A DNA stretch of 64,000 nt. Origin: Pedobacter sp. PLR. Its GTDB lineage: Bacteria > Bacteroidota > Bacteroidia > Sphingobacteriales > Sphingobacteriaceae. Positions 10,191-18,089 of the stretch are shown here, one piece after another. The notes below the pieces were generated by a model that worked only from the letters and a program-made list of their open reading frames with translations, was not told the origin of the DNA and made no database searches. Where the stretch lies: the NCBI RefSeq assembly GCF_026239675.1, contig NZ_JAPIVQ010000009.1:186001-250000 (forward strand). The letters are read 5' to 3'. The position numbers and the translations under genes were made by a program. Numbering within the stretch: the first letter of the stretch is position 1; every line of letters begins with the position of its first letter.

Positions 10191-11498
10191 TTACTGTGGA
10201 AATACAATGTCGGAAATCTGGTAACCGGCTTTTTTAACTTCCTTTTTAAGCTTCCCTGTTTTGTCAAAAATATACAGGTTACTGAATGGCTCGCCACCTG
10301 AAAATATCTCCGGACTATCAGCGATATAAAGATCCCCGTTTTTTGGGTTGACCTTCCAGCAAGTAGCGAATATGATCCCTGCATCAGCATGGTCAACAAA
10401 TTCTTCTGCCTTTTTGGTCAGGGTATTAAATCTGCAAATCACTCCTGTGGAAGTTTCCTGCCAATATAAGTACTCATCTTTTCCACCAGAAGTCAGCACC
10501 CCATTGGCTGGTACTTTAAAGTTAGCCGCAAGTTCTACAGAGTCTATTCCTTTGTTGCTTTTATCCAGCTTCACAAATTTGGCTTTGTTGGTTGCACTTC
10601 CCTGAACACCTAACCAGTAGCTATTATCCGAGCTTTTAACTATGCCGGATACGTTTTCTTTGTAGCTATTCAGAACGATTACTTTGCCATTCTCCACTTT
10701 GATCAGCTGTTTACCCGCAGCGGTAACAATGGTCTGATTAACGGTGTTTATCGGAATCAAGGTGACGTCCTTGCTTCCTTCCAGAATGGTTGAACTGATC
10801 GTTTTATTCGTCAGGTCTACCGGATACAAACCTGATTTCCTGCGATTGGTCACATTTACATAACCGGTTTTTCCGTCTGTGGTCGCAAAATATGTGACAT
10901 TGCTGGCACCTGATTGACTGATCACATAATTTAGCTTCATGGTCTGTGCATCTACAACGGTCAGTGAATTTGGTCCCGTCGAGGAAGTGATGTAATATTG
11001 GTTATTAAAATGGTACAGGTTGTTTGCTTCCGGTGATAAGAATGAACCGGGATTAGCTCTCGAAAAGATGTTCAGCTGGATCGTTCCATCCTCGTCCATG
11101 TGCGATATGCCTGAATTCCCCATTCCGGTTTGATCGGTATAGCTTAACAGTAAAACGCCGTCGCCATAAGGTCCGGTTACTTTTACACGGTAATTCAAGG
11201 CGGTCTTTCCTTTATCGTTTTCTACGGTAAATTCTATGTTGTAGACACCCGGATCTGCTTTTTTAAAGGTGTATGTGGCGGTATTGGCTACTTCCTTTCC
11301 GTTTTCCATCCATTGATAGCGGTTAGTTTTTCCGGTGATCTGTGGTGCCAGGGTCAGCTCCTTATCCATCTTCAGGGTGATCAGGCTGTCGCTGGCAGTC
11401 TGATAAGCTAGTTTTGCGATTTCTGTTTGTTCTTTTTTGCAGGATACGGCAAGTATCGCCAGGCAGAACATTGCTACTATAGTTTGTTTTATTTTCAT
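10191..11498 (-). CDS. BtuG-like surface lipoprotein: PKD-like domain plus beta-propeller
   Basis: 435 residues. An SPII signal (L-A-V-S-C-K-K) predicts lipidation. Residues about 45-105 form a PKD/Ig-like domain (Y-Q-W-M-E-N-G-K-E-V-A, then G-V-Y-N-I-E-F-T-V-E-N). Residues about 110-435 are repeated beta blades of the YncE/DUF5074 type. In Bacteroides, BtuG is a seven-bladed propeller surface lipoprotein that captures vitamin B12 and passes it to the TonB receptor BtuB. The cobalamin riboswitch about 100 nt upstream on the same strand ties this gene to B12, so capture of corrinoid at the cell surface is inferred. Unusually, no btuB is adjacent. Confidence 0.75.
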   Translation of the reverse strand: MKIKQTIVAMFCLAILAVSCKKEQTEIAKLAYQTASDSLITLKMDKELTLAPQITGKTNRYQWMENGKEVANTATYTFKKADPGVYNIEFTVENDKGKTALNYRVKVTGPYGDGVLLLSYTDQTGMGNSGISHMDEDGTIQLNIFSRANPGSFLSPEANNLYHFNNQYYITSSTGPNSLTVVDAQTMKLNYVISQSGASNVTYFATTDGKTGYVNVTNRRKSGLYPVDLTNKTISSTILEGSKDVTLIPINTVNQTIVTAAGKQLIKVENGKVIVLNSYKENVSGIVKSSDNSYWLGVQGSATNKAKFVKLDKSNKGIDSVELAANFKVPANGVLTSGGKDEYLYWQETSTGVICRFNTLTKKAEEFVDHADAGIIFATCWKVNPKNGDLYIADSPEIFSGGEPFSNLYIFDKTGKLKKEVKKAGYQISDIVFPQ

Positions 11499-11600
11499 CT
11501 TCTGTAGTTAAACCACAGCAAACGGAATTATTAAAAATGGGTATACCCCAAAAGGTATCCTCATTCCAGCTTCAATCCCCGAAAGCTATGAATCATAAAT

Positions 11601-11765
11601 GCAAAAGGCAGGTCTTCTGACTTGCTCCCCTAAGTACGGTCTTCCCATTTTTTCAAAACAGTGACCTTGTTAATGTACCTCGGTTAAGGAGCTTACAGCT
11701 GCGGGACAGTTCTGGAATTACACCAGATTCCCTTTTAATCCCGGTTGCGACACCGGGAACCAAAA
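11601..11765 (-). ncRNA. Cobalamin (B12) riboswitch
   Basis: Read on the minus strand, this stretch contains the cobalamin aptamer landmarks in order: the G-G-T-G-T-A-A-T-T-C-C segment, C-C-C-G-C-A-G-C-T-G-T-A-A, a G-T-C-A-C-T-G core element, and the B12 box at the 3' end (about 11601-11623; AAGTCAGAAGACCTGCCT). The order and spacing match RF00174-type riboswitches. It ends about 100 nt before the ATG of the propeller lipoprotein and should lower that gene's expression when adenosyl- or other cobalamins are plentiful. Confidence 0.95.
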
Positions 11766-11885
11766 GCGGCGCAAAGATATAAATCTATATGAACATCAGG
11801 CATTGGAAGCTGAATTTCATTCCTTAAGAGTAACCGATTGTAACATCACACAGAACCTAACATATTATTAATAAAGCCCTTGATT

Positions 11886-12036
11886 ATGAAAAAAGAGTTT
11901 GTCTTTTTGTTTTCTGCTCTGTTATTAAGTTTGAGTATTCCCCCAGAAGTATGGTCTCAGGATCATAAAACACCTCTTACGGATAACCCCTTAAGTAGCT
12001 GACCTGCGGGATGAGATTAAAGACGCACTAAAATAA
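11886..12036 (+). pseudogene. Small exported peptide gene, possibly frameshifted
   Basis: From the ATG at 11886 a 38-codon frame encodes a clear signal-peptide-like N-terminus (M-K-K-E-F-V-F-L-F-S-A-L-L-L-S-L-S) and then a short polar tail, stopping at 12002. In the next frame, from about 11997, the reading continues V-A-D-L-R-D-E-I-K-D-A-L-K before a stop at 12036. A single-base change would join the two into one roughly 50-residue protein. No family is recognised. It is divergent from the B12 riboswitch unit and is not served by it. Confidence 0.4.
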
Positions 12037-12055
12037 CCCTGTTAATCAGCCTCCT

Positions 12056-13141
12056 TTATTTCCAGTATTTTCGCGCTAAAGCTTTAGAGAAATCAATGGC
12101 CTGATCAGAAAATACAGGAGGATGTTGCTTGTCCTTTTTTGCAGCCTTGTTGTACAGGGTGATAAAATAAAATGGGTTCTGTACGTTTTCAATCAGCTCT
12201 TTGCTATAGCCGTTGCGTACGATGATATCTGCCATGTAATAACCGGGATTGTGGCCGCTGGTATAATTAAATAAGTTGCGGTAGTCTTTGACGGTTTTAA
12301 ATTTTACGCCGTTTGATTGTGCCATCAATTGCATCGAAGAGTCTAACTGCATCACAATACTATCTGGTTTGTTTAACAGCAATTCCTCAAAATGATACTC
12401 GTAAACGATATCCTTCGACTTATCAAATGAATACTTTTTATCGATCATATCTGCACTTCCTTCATTTAGGATGACTTGTAAGGCGTATAAGATCCCTTCT
12501 TCTGATGGATCAGTAGCTACCAGATTTCTTGGTTTACGGAGGACGTGGTGAAGTTCATGAGCCCCAACAATGCCATATTTCAATTTGTCCTGATTGTACA
12601 CGTTCCAAAGGGTAAAGACAACCGTTCCGCGGTGAACCAGGGCATCATTATCAATACCAATAATGAATATTTTGGTGTTTGTGGTTTTCTGGTGCAAACG
12701 CTTTGGAAGCCATTGCCAGCAGTATAAATACATGCTGTCTAAGTAAGCGGGCTGGTCCAGTTTGGCCGCATATTCCTTCAGTTCCTTTTCATGGATTTTG
12801 TATTGGTTAATCTTATAAACCAGCCAGTTGTTCAACTTATCATCCACTAGTTTTTGTACACGCGCCTCGTTTTTGGGGTTATACACCATATTTAGAGTTT
12901 TACGGTAGCTATCCAGAAACTTCTCACTAAAATCCTGATTTTCTATATAGGTTTTGTTTCCTTCCAGTTGCAGAAAGGTCTTCCATGCTTCGCGGGACAA
13001 GGTATCCCCTTGCTTCAATCTATCGGTGATTTTCCAGAATGCATTTAAGGAATTGAGATCGATCTGCTGGGCCACAGCTGGTTTTCCTAAACAGAAAAAC
13101 AATAGAAAAATCAGGCTAAAAGTCTTTAGAGAATGTTTCAT
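12056..13141 (-). CDS. DUF5700-type putative zinc-dependent protease, exported
   Basis: 361 residues with a signal peptide (about 1-25, ending P-A-V-A-Q). The zincin motif H195-E-L-H-H199 is embedded in G-I-V-G-A-H-E-L-H-H-V. A downstream E-G-S-A-D-M-I-D segment (about residue 227) offers a plausible third ligand glutamate, the gluzincin-like arrangement of DUF5700 proteins. Activity is predicted in the periplasm or on the surface; the substrate is unknown. No neighbour suggests a pathway: the gene is preceded by the MntA/HepT remnant on the same strand and followed by the small exported-peptide remnant on the other. Confidence 0.82.
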   Translation of the reverse strand: MKHSLKTFSLIFLLFFCLGKPAVAQQIDLNSLNAFWKITDRLKQGDTLSREAWKTFLQLEGNKTYIENQDFSEKFLDSYRKTLNMVYNPKNEARVQKLVDDKLNNWLVYKINQYKIHEKELKEYAAKLDQPAYLDSMYLYCWQWLPKRLHQKTTNTKIFIIGIDNDALVHRGTVVFTLWNVYNQDKLKYGIVGAHELHHVLRKPRNLVATDPSEEGILYALQVILNEGSADMIDKKYSFDKSKDIVYEYHFEELLLNKPDSIVMQLDSSMQLMAQSNGVKFKTVKDYRNLFNYTSGHNPGYYMADIIVRNGYSKELIENVQNPFYFITLYNKAAKKDKQHPPVFSDQAIDFSKALARKYWK

Positions 13142-13184
13142 ATTAACATAGACCGTCAGGGATCAGTTTTATTACAGGCTTGCC

Positions 13185-13355
13185 CTATATTCTTATGAAT
13201 GCGCATAAAAGAATAATCTCCAGGCTTCTTATTAATGCTCTTGAAAGAATTGGATCATTAATGACATCCTCTTTAATTTTCTCATGTGTAGCATCCAGCA
13301 CAAATGAGGTTTCTTCTAGAATATGTTTTAGTAATTCAATGTTAGAAGGAAACAT
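13185..13355 (-). pseudogene. hepT: HepT-like toxin, truncated
   Basis: A 56-residue frame starts inside the MntA gene (14-bp overlap, the usual coupling of this pair). It reads I-E-L-L-K-H-I-L-E-E-T, D-P-I-L-S-R-A-L-I-R-S-L-E-I-I, which is the N-terminal two helices of HepT/DUF86 proteins. Full-length HepT is about 110-140 residues, and the catalytic R-x4-6-H-x-Y motif lies in the missing C-terminal half. After I-R-S-L-E-I-I, where relatives read G-E-A, the sequence turns into L-L-C-A-F-I-R-I and stops. The toxin is therefore almost certainly inactive, leaving the antitoxin gene intact. Confidence 0.75.
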
Positions 13356-13659
13356 GCTCCGCTTGACTTAGGATATGGGGACCAATATATTTACTAAGAG
13401 ATTGTGGGGTGACGACCTCTACTCTTCTCCCTAACAAATCTTCCAGAAAGAAGGATAAATCCATGAAATTATCATAACTCTTTTGCTTGGGGTCAAACTC
13501 TACCAGTAAATCCACATCACTATCGGCATGTAGCTTCCCCGTAATAAAAGACCCAAACAGGCTTAAATTCAAAACACCAAAAGATCTTATCTTTTGGCCA
13601 TTAGCTTTTAGTAGAACTAATAATGATTGCTTATTTTGAACTGCTGTATGCATAATCAA
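13342..13659 (-). CDS. mntA: MntA-like nucleotidyltransferase antitoxin
   Basis: 105 residues of the minimal nucleotidyltransferase fold. The signature G-S-F-x-x-G then S-D-V-D-L-L-V-E gives the two metal-binding aspartates. In characterised MntA-HepT pairs this protein AMPylates HepT on a conserved tyrosine and so neutralises it. Here the partner gene directly downstream is truncated and lacks that region, so the enzyme may be an orphan. Start at 13659 gives M-I-M-H; the second Met (13653) is an equally plausible start. Confidence 0.9.
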   Translation of the reverse strand: MIMHTAVQNKQSLLVLLKANGQKIRSFGVLNLSLFGSFITGKLHADSDVDLLVEFDPKQKSYDNFMDLSFFLEDLLGRRVEVVTPQSLSKYIGPHILSQAEHVSF

Positions 13660-13702
13660 AGATAATCAAAATTCATTAGAATTATCTCCTACCCCTTTAC
13701 AA

Positions 13703-13739
13703 CACAAAGCGCCCGGATCATGACGATCGGGCGCTTTGT
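13703..13739. terminator. Hairpin terminator
   Basis: ACAAAGCGCCCG and CGGGCGCTTTGT form a 12-bp stem around ATCATGACGAT, which can pair further. It lies 45 bp beyond the GH20 stop (13784, minus strand) and is T-rich after the stem on that strand. Confidence 0.75.
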
Positions 13740-13783
13740 TATTTCAGCTTATTAAAACAGCTGCTTTGTATTTTAACTTTTCT

Positions 13784-16210
13784 TTATTTCGAAAGAGTCC
13801 CTTTATTAGCAAACTCCTTACTAATCTCCTCATCGGAAAGCATTTTCCTGAACACTTTCAAGTCATCTACCGCACCAGAAAAGCCGTTTTTCATACTGCC
13901 TAAAGTCTGTAGTGGAAAAACCAACGTTTCTACCTTTAACATATTCGCTTTAGTATCCGGGAACAGGATTTCCTTGCCCATCATCTTCTCCTGAAGTTTT
14001 CCATTGACATACAATGACGTTCCTTTATGATCTCCGGTAATCGTCACATGAGTCCAGCTGTTTAGTGGCAACTGGTAGTTAAACTCATAATCCATCCCTT
14101 CTCTGGAGAAGCCTACCTTCTGAGATTTGGTAGAAGATTTAAACACTCCATTTCCTGAGCCAAACAAAATACGCTCCCCAACAGAGGTACTGTCCGGTTT
14201 TACCCAAACTGAAACCGTATAACCGTAACCGATCTCTTTAAGAGGCAGTTGAACAAAGCTGTTTTCCCCAGATAAAACCAGTGATTTACCATTTAACCCT
14301 TTGGCAACACTTACGTTAGTTTTAACACCAGCGCCGCGGTTATAGCTTGACTGATCTTTAATTTTTGAATCTTCAAAAGTATAGTTCAACACCAGTGAAT
14401 CCTTTCCTAACACATAACCGGCTACATTTACACCCGGACCTTCTTTTACACCTTTACCTTTAACCAGGAAGTCTTTAAAAGGAATACTATCTGTACCAGC
14501 CCACATCTTTTGAGATAAAACCTGAAGCGCAGGGAACACACGGTCATGAACATCCTTCTCTGTAATTCCGTTTCCAGCCGGCGACTTATCATTCCACACG
14601 GCAAACATACCTCCTATAATTGAAGGATCTCCCGCCTGAAAAGTCACATTGCCAATATTTATCGGCTCCCACTTTCTGTACAGGTTCTTTAAGTTCAGGT
14701 AATCATAGTAATAACCTGCTGCCGGAACGATATATAACCAACCATCAGGAGTACTGATTTGCTTGTAACCTTGCTTCTTCATCTCTCTGGGCTCACCATA
14801 ACCATTGTACCAGGAGTTCATCGTTACCCCTTTCGAAGTTACAGGAGTCGTTCCTTTAGCATGGGTTAACGCGCCCCAAACACGAGCTTCTTTACCAAAT
14901 CCTTGTACATATTTGATAAAGTAATCCGTGAAATACCTGAACTTTTCCGCCTCTGCTTTTGCATATTCGTCGGTACCAATGTGGACTACCTTTCCCTGAA
15001 AAACAGGGTTCGAACCTTCCAGATATTCTTTAAATATATTACTTACAATTTCGTAGGTTTTTGGGTTATAAAGGTCCAGATGATCAGGGCCATATTTCTT
15101 ACTACCTATTTCCGGAAGGATTCTGGTGATGGCCAATGAATGCGCAGGGACATCAATTTCCGGAATAATATCTACACCATAAATGGACGCCATTTCCTGA
15201 AGTTCAATAAACTCTTTTTTCGTATAATGACCGTCTTTAGCCGTCAGTGTAGGATAAGTCGTACTTTCTAAACGGAAAGCAGCAGGAACATCTTCCCATT
15301 TGTTTTTGAAATAGATTGGGAAACCATTGTCGTTTAAGTGGATATGAAACTCAGACATTTTATAGTAAGACATCATTTTCACATAGTCTCTCAGGAAATC
15401 TATCGTAAAGAATTTCCTACCTACGTCCAATACCAATCCTCTTACGGCATACTTTGGATAATCGCGGCTCTCCCCTTTTACGATACTGTGATTTACAGGA
15501 TCCTGTTCCAGCAATTGCAACAATGTCCTGGTTCCCCAGATCGCGCCTTTCTTGTGTAAGGCTTTAATCTGAAGGTAATCTCCGATGATCAGTTCATATC
15601 CTTCTTCTGCCAATCCTTGATCTGAAGAATTCAGGGAAAGCAAAATATCGCCTGCAGCAGGTTTTCCTGATGTGCTGATTTCTAAGGAAAGATTCATCGC
15701 CTGAAGATCCTTTTGTAGTAAATTAGCTATCCCTTGTAAAACAGGATCTTTCTCTGCCAGGACGATTTTACTTTTCTTTTTCAATTGAAAAGTACCGGAT
15801 GCACCATGCCACTCTCTTAAAGCAGGGATCACAAAAGGTTTTGGATTGACCGTTTGCTGATCATTAAACTGGCCTGGCACTTTTAATTTAAGCGTCTGCA
15901 TATCCATCGTTACTTTGTCACTTTCGCGTTGTAACTGATAAAACAAAGAAACTTCTACATTTTCCAGGGGACTAAAGATCTTTCCATCGGCATTAATAAC
16001 TGTTAAGCGGTCTGTACCTTTCAAAAAGGCGGAAAATCCTTTGGGCACTTTCAAGTCAGGGATCATGGTAGCTCCGGATTTCAGTCCGCCGGAAAAGGAC
16101 ACTTGTTTTCCGATTTCTCCAAACAGTACACTATCGGTCTGCTGGGCAAATACCTGTCCGCCACATAAAATGGCGCAGGATACCATTGCGTATAATTTTT
16201 TCATCTTCAT
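13784..16210 (-). CDS. GH20 beta-N-acetylhexosaminidase with C-terminal LamG domain
   Basis: 808 residues, signal peptide about 1-22 (V-F-A-Q). Residues about 125-250 are the GH20 N-terminal alpha/beta domain; 253-570 are the catalytic TIM barrel, opening R-G-L-V-L-D-V-G-R-K-F and carrying the Asp414-Glu415 pair in H-I-G-T-D-E, which acts by substrate-assisted catalysis on terminal GlcNAc or GalNAc. Residues about 610-800 are a LamG/concanavalin-like module (Y-T-F-E-D-S-K-I-K-D-Q-S, V-S-V-W-V-K-P-D) that probably binds glycan. The enzyme would trim host or microbial glycans in the periplasm or on the surface. A CAAACGTTTG palindrome 158 bp upstream may be an operator. Confidence 0.93.
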   Translation of the reverse strand: MKMKKLYAMVSCAILCGGQVFAQQTDSVLFGEIGKQVSFSGGLKSGATMIPDLKVPKGFSAFLKGTDRLTVINADGKIFSPLENVEVSLFYQLQRESDKVTMDMQTLKLKVPGQFNDQQTVNPKPFVIPALREWHGASGTFQLKKKSKIVLAEKDPVLQGIANLLQKDLQAMNLSLEISTSGKPAAGDILLSLNSSDQGLAEEGYELIIGDYLQIKALHKKGAIWGTRTLLQLLEQDPVNHSIVKGESRDYPKYAVRGLVLDVGRKFFTIDFLRDYVKMMSYYKMSEFHIHLNDNGFPIYFKNKWEDVPAAFRLESTTYPTLTAKDGHYTKKEFIELQEMASIYGVDIIPEIDVPAHSLAITRILPEIGSKKYGPDHLDLYNPKTYEIVSNIFKEYLEGSNPVFQGKVVHIGTDEYAKAEAEKFRYFTDYFIKYVQGFGKEARVWGALTHAKGTTPVTSKGVTMNSWYNGYGEPREMKKQGYKQISTPDGWLYIVPAAGYYYDYLNLKNLYRKWEPINIGNVTFQAGDPSIIGGMFAVWNDKSPAGNGITEKDVHDRVFPALQVLSQKMWAGTDSIPFKDFLVKGKGVKEGPGVNVAGYVLGKDSLVLNYTFEDSKIKDQSSYNRGAGVKTNVSVAKGLNGKSLVLSGENSFVQLPLKEIGYGYTVSVWVKPDSTSVGERILFGSGNGVFKSSTKSQKVGFSREGMDYEFNYQLPLNSWTHVTITGDHKGTSLYVNGKLQEKMMGKEILFPDTKANMLKVETLVFPLQTLGSMKNGFSGAVDDLKVFRKMLSDEEISKEFANKGTLSK

Positions 16211-16367
16211 ATTTTAGGCTTTCATTGACAGCAGCATATTTAGACGCTGCAGCACCTGCACTTTTTTAATTCGCTTAACACTAATTAATGGTTCAGCACA
16301 GGATTGCTAACACAATGCTAATAAAATATTGGATAAGAGCAAGACAAATGACCCAGCTGAAATCACA

Positions 16368-16377
16368 CAAACGTTTG
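16368..16377. promoter_or_regulatory. Possible LacI-type operator
   Basis: The perfect palindrome CAAACGTTTG resembles LacI/CcpA-family half-sites with a central CG. It lies upstream of the GH20 gene (start 16210) and before the DUF998-like remnant. The match is short and could be chance. Confidence 0.25.
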
Positions 16378-16511
16378 CGTCAGCTACTGAGGAAAAAATA
16401 ATGATCAGTTTCCTGAAAGAATTTACCCTTAAGATTGTCGCGTATGCCCCCTAAATATGACATATTACCACAGGGAGTACTTTACACCAGGAAGATATAT
16501 TTGTATAAGCT

Positions 16512-16779
16512 TATGATCCTGGTCCAATTTCTAAAATCCATACCTGACCTTCCTTTGCCGGGAATTAAGGAGTATTCCATCGAAAAAGAGGAATGGTTCA
16601 TCATGTTTGTATTTTCGGTCTGGGTCTACAGTTATGCTTGTTTATGGAGGAGTTTCCCTTTCCGGATAAGAAGTCTGAAAGTAAAATTTAGCCTTACTTT
16701 ATTACTTATCAGTTCTATTGGATTAATAATTGCAGGGGTTTTGAACATGAATCCGATCCCTCCATGTAAAATAAGATGA
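16512..16779 (+). pseudogene. DUF998-like membrane protein fragment
   Basis: About 88 codons from the ATG at 16512 encode two hydrophobic segments; the second ends S-L-T-L-L-L-I-S-S-I-G-L-I-I-A-G-V-L-N-M-N-P, a motif typical of the third and fourth helices of DUF998 integral membrane proteins, which are normally about 200 residues with six helices. Both the beginning and the last helices are missing, so this is probably a truncated gene. An upstream in-frame ATG at 16435 adds residues that look non-homologous. Confidence 0.5.
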
Positions 16780-16814
16780 GAGACCAATTCACAAGCCATT
16801 AAAACCCGCTTTAG

Positions 16815-17195
16815 ATGAAAGACACAACAGATATCGTAAGTCAGAAAAACATACCCGCATATATCGCCACTTTTCCAGGTGAGGTACAACCGATTTTAGA
16901 GGAACTAAGAGAAACCATTAGAAAAGCAGCTCCTGAAGCGGATGAGACCATCAGTTATGCCATTCCAACATTCATCCTTAACGGCAATCTGGTTCATTTT
17001 GCAGCTTACAAAAGTCACATTGGCTTTTACCCTGCTCCTTCCGGAATTGAGACTTTTAAGAAAGAGTTGTCGGCATACAAAGTGGCGAAAGGATCGGTTC
17101 AGTTCCCGATTGACAAGCCGCTACCTTTAGACCTGATCAGCAAAATCGTAGCTTTTAGGAGGCAGGAGAATTTAGATAAAGGAAAAAGGAATTAA
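16815..17195 (+). CDS. DUF1801 / YdhG-like iron-chaperone-fold protein
   Basis: 126 residues of the DUF1801 fold, also described for the frataxin-like Bacillus Fra (YdhG). Features seen are Y-I-A-T-F-P-G-E-V-Q-P-I-L-E-E-L-R near the N-terminus, P-E-A-D-E-T-I-S-Y-A-I-P-T-F, then H-F-A-A-Y-K-S-H-I-G-F-Y-P and the closing basic helix F-R-R-Q-E-N. Cytoplasmic, no signal. Iron delivery is known only for the Bacillus relative; many DUF1801 proteins are of unknown function. The stop is 1 bp from the convergent next gene. Confidence 0.85.
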   Translation: MKDTTDIVSQKNIPAYIATFPGEVQPILEELRETIRKAAPEADETISYAIPTFILNGNLVHFAAYKSHIGFYPAPSGIETFKKELSAYKVAKGSVQFPIDKPLPLDLISKIVAFRRQENLDKGKRN

Positions 17196-17196
17196 A

Positions 17197-17949
17197 TTAA
17201 TACCGGATCTCTGCTGTTTTGACGGGATAGCTTTCCTTATTGAATTTCAAGATGCTTTTATGAGGCTTCTTCTGTACTATAATTTCTTCGCATTCCTCCC
17301 CTTTCTTAAAGGTTTCCGTAGTGATCGTTTTGCTGTTGATGATCAGATCGGCATACCCATTGGTTTTATCCGGTGATACCGAAATAATAGTCTTCAGGTT
17401 TTTAAAAATGCCCGCGCAATTCATATCCCACTCTCCGTTATACCTTTCTAAAAGCAGTTTATCCACCACTTTAATTAAAGAATTTCCGCTGATTACAAAC
17501 AAGGAAATGGTCTGTTCATTATAAGGGTTAGGGCCGGAATGCCCGACATGCTGGCCGGTGATTCCAAAAGCACGGGTATCCTTATTCAGGCGATAAGGTG
17601 CGGTATCTATGCCTATATCATCCAGGCGAACGGCATCAGATTCCCAATATCCTTTCTCATGGTACTTTTGTAGTATTTTACCTGTTCCTGATTCTACTAC
17701 GAGAATATAGGCATCCATTACAAACGAATAATCATCGTCGTCTTCCCGCGCCATCACCGGAATACTAACAATGGTTTTAGTCCGGTCGTTTGGCATTGGT
17801 TTGGTCCGGATATATTCTTCTTTAATTTTGGCCATGGGGATCCGCAATTCCTTTATCACGCTTTTGACCAGCAGGCTATCGAAATCAGCCGCTTTACTAT
17901 TGATATTTGAGGTGATCAGGAGAATAAACAGCAACAGTACATTTTTCAT
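17197..17949 (-). CDS. Exported protein of unknown function
   Basis: 250 residues with a signal peptide (hydrophobic residues 4-14, cleavage near S-K-A-A). The mature part is mostly beta-strand-like with an acidic patch R-E-D-D-D-D-Y-S-F-V and a two-half organisation: each half reports a value or derivative-like segment (V-V-E-S-G-T-G-K-I and V-I-S-G-N-S-L-I-K-V). No lipobox, protease motif or known domain is recognised. It appears to be a single-gene unit, ending against the DUF1801 gene. Confidence 0.75.
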   Translation of the reverse strand: MKNVLLLFILLITSNINSKAADFDSLLVKSVIKELRIPMAKIKEEYIRTKPMPNDRTKTIVSIPVMAREDDDDYSFVMDAYILVVESGTGKILQKYHEKGYWESDAVRLDDIGIDTAPYRLNKDTRAFGITGQHVGHSGPNPYNEQTISLFVISGNSLIKVVDKLLLERYNGEWDMNCAGIFKNLKTIISVSPDKTNGYADLIINSKTITTETFKKGEECEEIIVQKKPHKSILKFNKESYPVKTAEIRY

Positions 17950-18044
17950 AAACAGTATTTGGGTGATATCATGCCAAATGTAATAGCTAAACAGGAAACC
18001 GATCTAATTTATTATAAGAATTAACGATGACCGGACTAAGCGTA

Positions 18045-18082
18045 AAAATAAGCCCCGTTTGTTTTACAAACAGGGCTTATTT
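18045..18082. terminator. Hairpin terminator
   Basis: AAAATAAGCCC and GGGCTTATTTT form the base of a stem whose upper part pairs GTTTG with CAAAC. It lies directly after the GH95-type gene stop (18090, minus strand) and between it and the gene at 17949. Confidence 0.75.
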
Positions 18083-18089
18083 TAAAGTT

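Noticed and set aside
11601-12002. B12 riboswitch as controller of the plus-strand small peptide
   Set aside because: The aptamer reads only on the minus strand and points to the propeller lipoprotein.
13180-13371. 63-residue plus-strand ORF
   Set aside because: Antisense to the HepT remnant, whose minus-strand reading matches a known family.
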